Shown one piece after another: positions 1-5,550 of a DNA stretch of 5,550 nucleotides. The stretch's first letter is position 1, and each line of letters opens with the position of its first letter. Under the pieces are notes generated by a model that made no database searches, was not told the DNA's origin, and saw only the letters and a program-made list of their open reading frames with translations. The DNA is from CALAMD01 sp035301025 (GTDB lineage Bacteria > Bacillota > Bacilli > Bacillales > Amphibacillaceae), in the NCBI GenBank assembly GCA_035301025.1, contig DATGUV010000033.1, positions 1-5,550 on the forward strand. Reading direction: 5' to 3'. The position numbers were made by a program, and so were the translations under genes.

Positions 1-2315
1 ACATACTTCTTATCTTTTTGAGAGTAATATGTTTCAGCTTTTTCAACAATGACAGCTGTGTGATATTCAGGAATTCCGGCAAATTCTTCATATACTCCGT
101 CTTTGATCAGAGCATTTCCTTCTGGCCAGTGAACTTCAATGTTTCCAGAGCGGATAGGAACGAATTTTGCTCGACCAGTAAATGTACCATACTCGTTATA
201 TACAACGATTGCATCAGAATCTTGAATCTCATGCTTTTTAGCATCTTCTTCATTCATAAGTACGTCGTAACGGTCGGCGTCGTTAAATGGATCTTTTTCG
301 CCATAAATCATCGAGTTAAACTGTTTTCCTCGGCGAGTTGTTACGTAAAAGTGTCCTTCAGGTTTACGTAATTCAGGAAGTTCGGCGACGATTAAGTTTC
401 CTTTTCCGTCTGGTGTAGGGCAGATTCCACCTTCACAAAGCCATGCGCCACCCCACTGGAATACGTCTCCACGATCTTTTAGGTGCTGAATTCCGTCATA
501 ATTTGGTGCTGCAAGAGCGATTTCATCCCTTACTTCTTGAGCACTTTGGAAATCGATTACATGTGCTTCTTCAGGTTTCACTCGTTTAGCGAGATCGACA
601 TAAATTTCCCACTCAGAACGAGCTTCTTTAATTCGTGGTCCTTTAATTTCTGGTGAGTAATAGACCATTCTTTCTGTACTTGTAGATGTTCCGCCACCTT
701 CTTGCTCATATCTTGTCATGGCAGGAAGTACGATGACAGCTTCTCGTGCGTCTGCAAGTGTTGACGTGTTAAAGATAATGTCTTGATGCACTCGAATATC
801 CACATTTTCCAAACATTGTTGGACGAAGTCAGGATTTGGCATTGTTTCTAAGAAGTTTCCACCAGACATATAATATAAATCTAATTTACGTTCATGATCA
901 TCAGGGAGCATGGCGTTTTCTAGGGAGACTCCAACGATATCTCCTTGCCAATCAGGGATGTCAAAGCCCCATACTTCTTCAACGCGCTTTTTACTTTCTT
1001 CATCATCCATTCCGCCTCCAGGGAGTGAGAATGGATCTGCACCCATTTCACCAGACCCTTGAACACCAGAGTGTCCGCGAATTGGCATAAGTCCACAATG
1101 TTCTCGACCGAGGAATCCTTGTAATAATGCTAAGTTGGCCACTTGGGAAATGTTATCAGTCGCAAATCGGTGCATCGTTAATCCCATGGACCAAACGAAC
1201 ACACCAGAATTAGAGTTTGCTAGTAACGTAGCTAGCTCACCCATGCGTTCTTTCGTCACTCCTGAGGAATTCTCCAATTGCTCCCACTTAAAAGATGTAA
1301 CTTTCTCGCGAAGAGCTTCTAAGCCATTGACATGTTTTCGAATGAAATCATGGTCTAATGCAGAACCTGGTCGTTCTTCTTCCATTTCAAACCAATGTTT
1401 CATAATTCCGTGCATAAATGCGATGTCTCCACCGATATTTACTTGGAAAAAGTCATCCGCAATTTTGGTGCCAAATAATGCTGACTCTGGAATTGAAGGC
1501 ACCCAATATTCATCCATGGATGGTTCGTGGTATGGGTTAATAACGATAATTTTTGTTCCTTTACGCTTTGCCGCATACATATATTTCGTTGAAACAGGTT
1601 GGTTATTTGCAGCAACAGATCCCCAAAATACGAGTACGTCTGTGCCAATCCAATCTTTATAATTACAACTAGATGCACCAATACCAACGGAACGGGCAAG
1701 AGCCGTTTTTGATGGAGAGTGACAAATTCGAGAAGCATTGTCAATGTTGTTCGTGCCTAGGAAGCGACTCATTTTCGCCGCTGTGTAATACACTTCATTT
1801 GTAATTCCACGTGCTGTTAAATAAAACGCATATCGTTTAGGATCTAATGAGCGCATTTTTGAAGCAACAATATCAAGAGCATCATCCCAACTAATCCGAG
1901 AAAACTTGTTGTCTTCAGGTTTGCGAATGAGTGGATATGGAATTCGTCCCAATTCGCGTAACTCTGTACTATCCATTTTCCGTAATTCATTAATATCTGC
2001 ATGAATGACATCTTCATCCATGGCAGGCATTGTGTTGAGTCTTAAGACGTTTAATCGTGTCGTACATAAATGAGGTCCTTTTAATGTTTGGTCCTTTAAT
2101 CCTGATACACCTAACGCACATCCATCACAAACTCCTTGTGTTAAAATCCGCGTTGCGTAAGGTAAATTATCTTTGTTATCCCACATCGTTTTAATGGTGT
2201 CTCGAATGTGATGTGGTTTAATCTTTCCGAGTCCAAATGGAATCTTACTTACCCATAAACTTGGATCAGGTTTTTTAGGTAGTTTAATGGGTCCTGTATG
2301 CTTCGTGTTTCCCAA
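1..2315 (-). CDS. FdhF/YdeP-family molybdopterin oxidoreductase (formate dehydrogenase alpha-like), 3' end cut by window edge
   Basis: Seen: I read all 771 codons without a stop. The frame is still open at position 3. Near the N-terminus are C63-x2-C66 (VCDGC) and C84 (LCTTRL), a three-cysteine pattern resembling that of E. coli YdeP. Residues 195-201 read SRICHSP: C198 and H199 align with the Sec/Cys-His that binds the metal in formate dehydrogenases, with Cys here instead of selenocysteine. FWGSVAANNQP (about 230-240) and RGHSGVQG (413-420) are cofactor-site motifs of this family. PTPDGKGN (633-640) and WPEGN plus AGIPEY near the end mark the C-terminal molybdopterin-dinucleotide domain. 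Family knowledge: E. coli YdeP is 759 residues, so little is missing. Such proteins are cytoplasmic bis-MGD enzymes that need FdhD-type maturation, and formate as substrate is not proven for this branch. It is probably co-transcribed with the upstream OFA transporter. Start: TTG at 2315 has an AGGAGGG five bases away. No in-frame ATG lies upstream in the region checked, and the next inside is codon 44. Confidence 0.93.
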   Translation of the reverse strand, partial: MGNTKHTGPIKLPKKPDPSLWVSKIPFGLGKIKPHHIRDTIKTMWDNKDNLPYATRILTQGVCDGCALGVSGLKDQTLKGPHLCTTRLNVLRLNTMPAMDEDVIHADINELRKMDSTELRELGRIPYPLIRKPEDNKFSRISWDDALDIVASKMRSLDPKRYAFYLTARGITNEVYYTAAKMSRFLGTNNIDNASRICHSPSKTALARSVGIGASSCNYKDWIGTDVLVFWGSVAANNQPVSTKYMYAAKRKGTKIIVINPYHEPSMDEYWVPSIPESALFGTKIADDFFQVNIGGDIAFMHGIMKHWFEMEEERPGSALDHDFIRKHVNGLEALREKVTSFKWEQLENSSGVTKERMGELATLLANSNSGVFVWSMGLTMHRFATDNISQVANLALLQGFLGREHCGLMPIRGHSGVQGSGEMGADPFSLPGGGMDDEESKKRVEEVWGFDIPDWQGDIVGVSLENAMLPDDHERKLDLYYMSGGNFLETMPNPDFVQQCLENVDIRVHQDIIFNTSTLADAREAVIVLPAMTRYEQEGGGTSTSTERMVYYSPEIKGPRIKEARSEWEIYVDLAKRVKPEEAHVIDFQSAQEVRDEIALAAPNYDGIQHLKDRGDVFQWGGAWLCEGGICPTPDGKGNLIVAELPELRKPEGHFYVTTRRGKQFNSMIYGEKDPFNDADRYDVLMNEEDAKKHEIQDSDAIVVYNEYGTFTGRAKFVPIRSGNIEVHWPEGNALIKDGVYEEFAGIPEYHTAVIVEKAETYYSQKDKKY

Positions 2316-2320
2316 CGAAA

Positions 2321-2328
2321 TCCCTCCT
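2321..2328 (-). promoter_or_regulatory. Ribosome binding site of the oxidoreductase gene
   Basis: On the minus strand AGGAGGGA is followed by TTTCG and then TTG. This near-perfect Shine-Dalgarno sequence at ideal spacing decides the start at the TTG codon at 2315-2313, since no ATG or GTG in frame fits. Confidence 0.85.
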
Positions 2329-2385
2329 ATATAAAATACATGCAGCCGCTCAAGTAGACGAGGATGTCTCATTGCGACCTAAATA

Positions 2386-2440
2386 GAGCACCGCAACAAA
2401 TCTCTTTTTTAAATTGTAAAAAGATTGGGTTACGATGCTC
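2386..2440 (-). repeat. Long imperfect inverted repeat (mRNA hairpin) between transporter and oxidoreductase genes
   Basis: The arms are about 2386-2410 and 2418-2440. In minus-strand RNA the outer 12 positions pair without a break: GAGCAUCGUAAC pairs with GUUGCGGUGCUC, including two G-U pairs. After a small internal loop (CC opposite U) nine more pairs follow (AAUCUUUUU with AAAGAGAUU, one G-U), closing on an A/U-rich loop. On the plus strand the same positions would be C-A mismatches, so the minus transcript is the likely functional form. It lies about 60 bases after the transporter stop and about 70 bases before the TTG start. The bases after the stem (UAUUUAGG) are only weakly U-rich, so a full terminator is doubtful. 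Partial termination, 3'-end protection of the transporter message, or a processing site are all possible. A short interspersed repeat element is another option. Confidence 0.7.
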
Positions 2441-2499
2441 ATCAAATGATTGTTCTTATTCATACAATTCGCTCATATATGCATGCTAGAATGCATGAT

Positions 2500-3786
2500 T
2501 TATAGATTCCCAGCAAGACTTTCTGCTGGTTCTTTAGCTAATTCTTTATTTTGCAAGTCTCTCAGTCGTTTTATATCTGCTCGGATCCAAATGGATATAG
2601 CTAAAGCGACTGCAAACATCCCAACAAAGATTGACAATGTAAGCGAATAACTCTGCGTACGGTCATACACTAATGATATCAGAAGAGGACCGACAATTCC
2701 AGCTGCAGCCCAAGCGGTTAAGATATACCCATGAATAGCCCCAAGCTGTTTCGTGCCAAAGATGTCTCCGATGTAAGCTGGAATACAAGAGAATCCTGCT
2801 CCATACGTTGTCATGACTGCATAAAGGAGTGTCATAAATAATATTTGACTCGTTGAAATGTTTAATAAGAAATAAGCTGCAATTTGTATGACGAAGAATG
2901 TTGTATAGACGTTAGGTCTCCCAATATAATCGGAAACAGTTGCCCAAGCAATTCTTCCTCCACCATTAAACAATCCCATAATTCCAACCATGGTAGCTGC
3001 AGATACTGCGGACATGCCTGTGAGCTCCTGAGCCATTGGTGAAGCTACGGCAAGTAGAGCAATCCCACATGTAACGTTAATGAATAGCATCATCCATAAC
3101 ATCCAAAAACGACGGGTTTTTACAGCTTCATTAGCTGTAAGTTGAGCAAGGTCTGGGCGAATTTTTACGCGACCATTATCTGCATTTTCTTTAAACCCTT
3201 TTGGAGCCCATCCTTTAGGAGGGGGAGATAGATATTGAGCGGACGCCATCATAATCACGAAATAAGAAATTCCAAGAATCAAAAAGGTCGATCCAAGTCC
3301 AACGCTTGTAATGAGTTTCTCAGCAACAGGTCCACTAATCAGTGCTGCAAATCCAAAGCCCATAATAGCAAGTCCTGTAGCCAATCCCCGTCTGTCTGGG
3401 AACCACTTTACAAGGGTGGATACAGGGGCGATATAACCAATTCCAAGTCCAATACCCCCAATCACTCCATAAAACAAATAAAGAAGAGGTAGTGATCCGG
3501 CTAGTACAGCAATACTTGTCCCAGCAACACCTATCCCAAAAAATGTAGCAGACACCATTCCAGATTTACGCGGACCATGTTTTTCAACAAAATGGCCCAT
3601 GAATGCTGCGGATGTGCCTAGGAAAAATATCGCTAAACTAAAAGCGAAGGAAACTTGAGATTGTTTCCAACCAAATGCATCTTGCAGTGGTACCGTGAAT
3701 ACACTCCATGCATAGGCAGATCCAATAGACATATGGATTCCTAATGCAGAAGCGGCAATAAGCCAACGATTTTTAACTTTTTCCAT
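2500..3786 (-). CDS. MFS transporter of the oxalate/formate antiporter (OFA) family
   Basis: This is a 428-residue protein with the hydrophobic pattern of twelve membrane helices. A central cytoplasmic loop lies at about 185-225. The loop between helices 2 and 3 holds GHFVEKHGPRKSG (64-76), the MFS signature, and its weaker copy is SDYIGRP (285-291). The stretch GIGYIAPVSTLVKWFPDRRG (115-134) and NGGGR (274-278) are typical of OFA proteins such as OxlT and YhjX. Family knowledge: OxlT exchanges oxalate for formate and uses an arginine in helix 8 and a lysine in helix 11. R278 may match the arginine, but the helix 11 region (YILTAWAAAG, 354-363) has alanines and no lysine, so oxalate exchange should not be assumed. 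Formate, lactate, pyruvate or another monocarboxylate are alternatives. Start: ATG at 3786 with GGAGG seven bases upstream. It is the first gene of a probable two-gene unit with the oxidoreductase, behind a structured leader and a cre-like site. Confidence 0.93.
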   Translation of the reverse strand: MEKVKNRWLIAASALGIHMSIGSAYAWSVFTVPLQDAFGWKQSQVSFAFSLAIFFLGTSAAFMGHFVEKHGPRKSGMVSATFFGIGVAGTSIAVLAGSLPLLYLFYGVIGGIGLGIGYIAPVSTLVKWFPDRRGLATGLAIMGFGFAALISGPVAEKLITSVGLGSTFLILGISYFVIMMASAQYLSPPPKGWAPKGFKENADNGRVKIRPDLAQLTANEAVKTRRFWMLWMMLFINVTCGIALLAVASPMAQELTGMSAVSAATMVGIMGLFNGGGRIAWATVSDYIGRPNVYTTFFVIQIAAYFLLNISTSQILFMTLLYAVMTTYGAGFSCIPAYIGDIFGTKQLGAIHGYILTAWAAAGIVGPLLISLVYDRTQSYSLTLSIFVGMFAVALAISIWIRADIKRLRDLQNKELAKEPAESLAGNL

Positions 3787-3809
3787 TCTTTTTCCTCCAA
3801 AAATAAAAT

Positions 3810-3836
3810 TTCACACTCTTATTTGAAGAGTATGAA
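3810..3836 (-). promoter_or_regulatory. Hairpin with U-rich tail just upstream of the transporter RBS (possible attenuator)
   Basis: In minus-strand RNA UUCAUACUCUU pairs fully with AAGAGUGUGAA (11 pairs, one of them U-G), with a five-base loop CAAAU. The tail AUUUUAUUUUU follows directly and leads into the GGAGG of the transporter. Shape and tail resemble an intrinsic terminator, but only three pairs are G-C, so it would be weak. As DNA it is also an 11-bp dyad with one mismatch per arm and could be a repressor operator. The U-G pair fits better with an RNA role on this strand. Confidence 0.5.
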
Positions 3837-3840
3837 TATT

Positions 3841-3926
3841 AAAGGTGTGGAAGGTGAAGTTGTCATTTAAAAATAAATGGATTACAAAAGTTCATGTTAG
3901 TTGCGTGTCAGTTTCCACAAACCTTT
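3841..3926 (-). promoter_or_regulatory. Structured 5' leader of the transporter gene (nested stems)
   Basis: In minus-strand RNA the segment 3926-3913 (AAAGGU, UU bulge, GUGGAA) pairs with 3852-3841 (UUCCACACCUUU), giving 12 pairs. Inside it lies a second stem: UGAA (3894-3891) with UUCA (3858-3855), UUGU (3887-3884) with ACAA (3863-3860), and a perfect CAUUUA-UUUU-UAAAUG hairpin (3879-3864). An unpaired stretch of 18 bases (3912-3895) separates the two on the 5' side. A third hairpin with a U-rich tail (3836-3810) follows after four bases. The order of closing stem, inner stem, terminator-like hairpin and RBS is that of a cis-acting leader. It does not match a riboswitch class I recognise. 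The region is AT-rich, so chance pairing of the inner stem cannot be excluded. Confidence 0.4.
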
Positions 3927-3931
3927 TCAAT

Positions 3932-3960
3932 ACAGTACATTGTTAACGATTGCAAAGCAA
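3932..3960 (-). promoter_or_regulatory. Candidate promoter of the transporter-oxidoreductase unit
   Basis: On the minus strand TTGCTT (3960-3955), 17 bases and TACTGT (3937-3932) form weak sigma-A-like boxes. An alternative pair in almost the same place is TTTGCA (3956-3951), 16 bases and TGTATT (3934-3929). Either would start transcription at about 3922-3926, giving a leader of about 140 nt that begins at the first arm of the structured region. The boxes are far from consensus, and the cre-like site sits inside them. Confidence 0.35.
3941..3954 (-). promoter_or_regulatory. Catabolite-responsive element (cre), putative CcpA site
   Basis: On the minus strand TGCAATCGTTAACA fits the Bacillus cre consensus TGWAANCGNTNWCA at every fixed or two-way position except the third (C for A/T). 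It lies between or over the candidate promoter boxes of the transporter gene, a position where CcpA normally represses. It is also 21 bases upstream of the -35 box of the divergent envelope operon, so it might affect that direction too. The match is seen directly, while binding is inference. Confidence 0.6.
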
Positions 3961-3974
3961 GAGATATCATTATT

Positions 3975-4002
3975 TTGAAGTTTTTATTACGAAATATATG
4001 AT
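3975..4002 (+). promoter_or_regulatory. Candidate sigma-A promoter of the HAAS/DUF4097 operon
   Basis: TTGAAG (3975-3980), 16 bases and TATGAT (3997-4002) make a reasonable housekeeping promoter, four and five of six positions. The start point would be near 4009, inside the dyad at 4006-4023, leaving a leader of about 50 nt before the ATG at 4062. TATAAG (4025-4030) and TATACT (4035-4040) are alternative -10 boxes but lack a good -35 partner. Confidence 0.45.
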
Positions 4003-4005
4003 TTA

Positions 4006-4023
4006 TGTAACAGCTATGTTACA
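4006..4023 (+). promoter_or_regulatory. Operator-like dyad TGTAACA-N4-TGTTACA
   Basis: Two perfect 7-bp arms, 4006-4012 and 4017-4023, are separated by GCTA. The dyad covers the predicted transcription start of the HAAS/DUF4097 operon, where a bound repressor would block it. HAAS/DUF1700 genes are often controlled by PadR-family repressors, whose operators are dyads with TGTAA/TTACA-like half sites. That link is inference, because no regulator gene is present in the window. Confidence 0.5.
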
Positions 4024-4061
4024 ATATAAGATTATATACTCATTAATCTCGGAGGTGTATT

Positions 4062-4604
4062 ATGAGTGAACGATTATTTTTATTAGAATTGAAGATGGAA
4101 TTACGCGGACTTCCGGAAGATGAGATAAATGAGATTATGGAAGATTATCAAACGTATTTTCAAGAAGCCAAAAAAGAAGGCTTCACGGATGACGAAATTA
4201 TTGATCGGTTAGGCGGGAGTGCCCAAGTACTTGCAACATCTATTATGGAAAAGAGAGAAGTGGATAGAGGAAAAAGAACACAGTCAAATGTTTCGTCTAT
4301 TCTTATGATCATTGGACTTATCTTTTTTAATGTAATTATCGTTTTAGGACCATTTGTTGCACTAGTAGGTGCAGGAATTTCTCTTTTAGTTGCCTTTGGT
4401 GTATGCCTTATCTCTCCATTACTCGTCTTATTGAATATTTTCGTACAAGGGGCACATTTATTTGAGTTCATGGTTTCTCTTGTGTTGTTTGGAGTAGCTT
4501 TGCTCATTTATCCTTGGGTGATTCAAGGGATTCATTTTGTTGTGGATATGACAAAGAAATATATCGCGTGGAATAAACGTGTCATGCAAGAGGGTAGATT
4601 ATGA
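4062..4604 (+). CDS. HAAS/DUF1700-type membrane protein
   Basis: This is a 180-residue protein. Residues 1-70 form a soluble helical domain with the HAAS pattern: LxxLKMELRGLP, then DEINEIMEDYQTYFQEA, then GFTDDEIIDRLG with the closing glycine pair at 51-52. About three hydrophobic segments follow (roughly 77-100, 101-126 and 132-155) and a short basic tail (KKYIAWNKR). Family knowledge: HAAS-domain proteins are inner-membrane proteins of unknown biochemical role. They are often coupled to a PadR-type regulator and to DUF4097 proteins, and may act in envelope stress or in sensing at the membrane. Start: ATG at 4062 with GGAGGTG about five bases upstream. Its TGA stop overlaps the ATG of the next gene (ATGA), so the two are almost certainly co-transcribed and translationally coupled. 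Expression probably starts at the promoter and dyad just upstream. Confidence 0.88.
   Translation: MSERLFLLELKMELRGLPEDEINEIMEDYQTYFQEAKKEGFTDDEIIDRLGGSAQVLATSIMEKREVDRGKRTQSNVSSILMIIGLIFFNVIIVLGPFVALVGAGISLLVAFGVCLISPLLVLLNIFVQGAHLFEFMVSLVLFGVALLIYPWVIQGIHFVVDMTKKYIAWNKRVMQEGRL
4589..4595 (+). promoter_or_regulatory. Ribosome binding site of the DUF4097 gene, inside the upstream gene
   Basis: AGAGGGT lies five bases before the ATG at 4601, within the last codons of the HAAS gene. It supports this start and, with the four-base ATGA overlap, reinitiation after translation of the first gene. Confidence 0.6.
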
Positions 4605-5401
4605 GACATTTACGTATATGGATAAGTATTATTTGTATAAGTTGCGGAGTTGTTGGAATCTTTTTTACCCTATCTAATTATTTGGAAACGACAAATGTTA
4701 AGCACGAATATAAAGTTGAACATGATCGAATAGATACGATTTTTATTAAAGACCATGTAGCATCTATTGAAGTCACACCTTCAAATGATGCACATATTAC
4801 TGTGTCTTGGGAAGAAAATGAAAATCGCAGTGACAACCATGTAACCATTGATGAACAAGGAAACCAACTGATTATCAAACGCCAGAAAAGAAGTTTTTTC
4901 ATTCCCATTCCAACACTAAGAGTGCAAAAACAACATATGAAAATTCATGTTCCAGAACATCAATTAAAGGCTTTGGATATTCAGAATTCCGTTGGTTCTG
5001 TGTCTGTTCAAGACATTCACGTAGATGATTTGAAAATACAAACAGATGTACAAAAAGTAGCCGTATCTGGTGTACAGGCGCAAAACATTCAAGCGAGCTC
5101 TTCTGTAGGTGCCGTGGAAGTGAATGATAGTGCAGGTGATATGAGTATTTCCAGCAATGTAGGGAGTGTATCAGTAGATATTTCCGAGGTGACTGGAAAT
5201 ATGGATTTGTTGTCTGATGTAGGAAGTGTGAAATTAACAGTAGATGAACAACCAGGTAATGTGTCCTTTCACGGGAGTTCTAATGTAGGTTCTGTACGTA
5301 TATTTGGAGATCACCCATCCATACGAGTTCCAAACGCGACATATGAGGTGTATGTAAAGACAGACGTAGGGAAAGTAGAAGTGCGTTCACGAAATAGATA
5401 G
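4601..5401 (+). CDS. DUF4097-type repeat protein, N-terminally membrane-anchored
   Basis: This is a 266-residue protein. Residues 5-24 are a hydrophobic segment behind a short basic start (MRHLR), so it is probably an uncleaved anchor with the rest outside the cell. The cysteines at 12 and 15 do not make a good lipobox. Residues 35-120 are beta-rich with alternating polar and hydrophobic residues. From 130 on there are seven copies of a [ST]-x-V-G-[SAK]-V-x-V motif, with the first V at 131, 150, 169, 187, 207, 229 and 256. The spacing is 18-22 residues except for the last step of 27, and the second copy has Q for G. This is the pattern of a right-handed beta-solenoid, one turn per repeat, as in DUF4097 putative adhesins. 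Family knowledge: such proteins (for example B. subtilis YvlB) occur in envelope-stress operons and lack a proven activity. Binding to wall or another protein is inference. The TAG stop is at 5399-5401. Confidence 0.88.
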   Translation: MRHLRIWISIICISCGVVGIFFTLSNYLETTNVKHEYKVEHDRIDTIFIKDHVASIEVTPSNDAHITVSWEENENRSDNHVTIDEQGNQLIIKRQKRSFFIPIPTLRVQKQHMKIHVPEHQLKALDIQNSVGSVSVQDIHVDDLKIQTDVQKVAVSGVQAQNIQASSSVGAVEVNDSAGDMSISSNVGSVSVDISEVTGNMDLLSDVGSVKLTVDEQPGNVSFHGSSNVGSVRIFGDHPSIRVPNATYEVYVKTDVGKVEVRSRNR

Positions 5402-5550
5402 CTTTCCATATATAAAATCCTGCTCCTATGTACCTATATATATTATTAATAGCAAGTATAAAGGTTCAATTTTATCCTTTTCCTGTAATTTTTATTGAAA
5501 GGCAAAAATGAAACTAGTAAACTACGTTCATATGCGTAGCTCATTATAGT
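5402..5550. other. AT-rich tail without a supported gene
   Basis: No convincing gene or strong terminator is seen. Two weak inverted repeats are present. AAAGG (5460-5464) and CCTTT (5476-5480) are followed by a pyrimidine-rich run and could act as a poor terminator of the plus-strand operon. CTACG (5522-5526) and CGTAG (5535-5539) flank an 8-base loop containing CATATG, and may belong to a feature continuing past the window edge. Confidence 0.3.

Noticed and set aside
18..1662. Plus-strand open frames (18-371, 836-1090, 1135-1662) opposite the oxidoreductase
   Set aside because: They are antisense to a continuous, motif-bearing gene and show no plausible protein features or ribosome binding sites.
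1720..1724. Possible selenocysteine codon in the active site of the oxidoreductase
   Set aside because: Codon 198 reads TGC (Cys), not TGA, so no recoding is needed.
1439..1744. Minus-strand 101-codon frame inside the oxidoreductase, as a sign of a frameshift
   Set aside because: I followed the main frame codon by codon through the region and it stays open with family motifs, so this is only a shifted shadow.
2357..2370. AGAC-N6-GTCT inverted repeat in the leader of the oxidoreductase gene
   Set aside because: Four-pair arms are too short to stand out from chance, and no linked signal is present.
2479..2496. Two ATGCAT palindromes just after the transporter stop, as a terminator
   Set aside because: The possible stem has only six A/T-rich pairs and no U-tract, and ATGCAT is self-complementary, so repeats arise easily by chance.
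4640..4647. Lipobox at the start of the DUF4097 protein (cysteines 12 and 15)
   Set aside because: Position -3 is not Leu or Val for either cysteine in a proper lipobox, so a plain membrane anchor is the better reading.
5508..5549. A 13-codon frame ATG...TAG at the right edge
   Set aside because: It is very short, has only a weak GAAAGG upstream, and shows no recognisable sequence.

Overview
The window looks like a chromosomal segment of a low-GC Gram-positive bacterium, most likely a member of the Bacillaceae. The signs are AT-rich DNA, strong AGGAGG-type ribosome binding sites, a TTG start codon, a CcpA-type cre sequence, and a HAAS/DUF1700 + DUF4097 gene pair. The species cannot be named from the sequence.

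Left two thirds, minus strand (positions 3786 down to 1). A 428-residue major facilitator of the oxalate/formate antiporter (OFA) family is read first. After a 184-bp gap it is followed by a molybdopterin oxidoreductase of the FdhF/YdeP family, usually annotated as a formate dehydrogenase alpha subunit-like protein. The oxidoreductase runs off the left edge of the window, but 771 codons are visible and probably only a few are missing. The gap between the two genes holds a long imperfect hairpin (2386-2440) that pairs better in minus-strand RNA. The pair suggests uptake or exchange of a small carboxylate (formate, oxalate, lactate or similar) coupled to a molybdenum- or tungsten-dependent redox step. 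The substrate is not shown by the sequence.

Divergent control region (3787-4061). This 275-bp stretch serves both directions. Toward the transporter it holds weak promoter boxes with an almost perfect cre site on top of them. These are followed by a leader of roughly 140 nt with nested inverted repeats and a final hairpin with a U-rich tail just before the ribosome binding site. Toward the right-hand genes it holds a sigma-A-like promoter whose start point falls in a TGTAACA-N4-TGTTACA dyad.

Right third, plus strand (4062-5401). Two translationally coupled envelope genes (ATGA overlap) encode a HAAS/DUF1700-type membrane protein of 180 residues and a membrane-anchored DUF4097-type protein of 266 residues. 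The second has seven copies of a VG-x-V repeat, as expected of a beta-solenoid. Such pairs are common in Firmicutes and often sit beside a PadR regulator or other envelope-stress genes. No regulator gene is inside this window. The last 149 bases carry no supported gene, only weak inverted repeats.

No phage, transposon, CRISPR array, tRNA or rRNA was seen. The least explained parts are the structured transporter leader, the hairpin between transporter and oxidoreductase, and the operator-like dyad.
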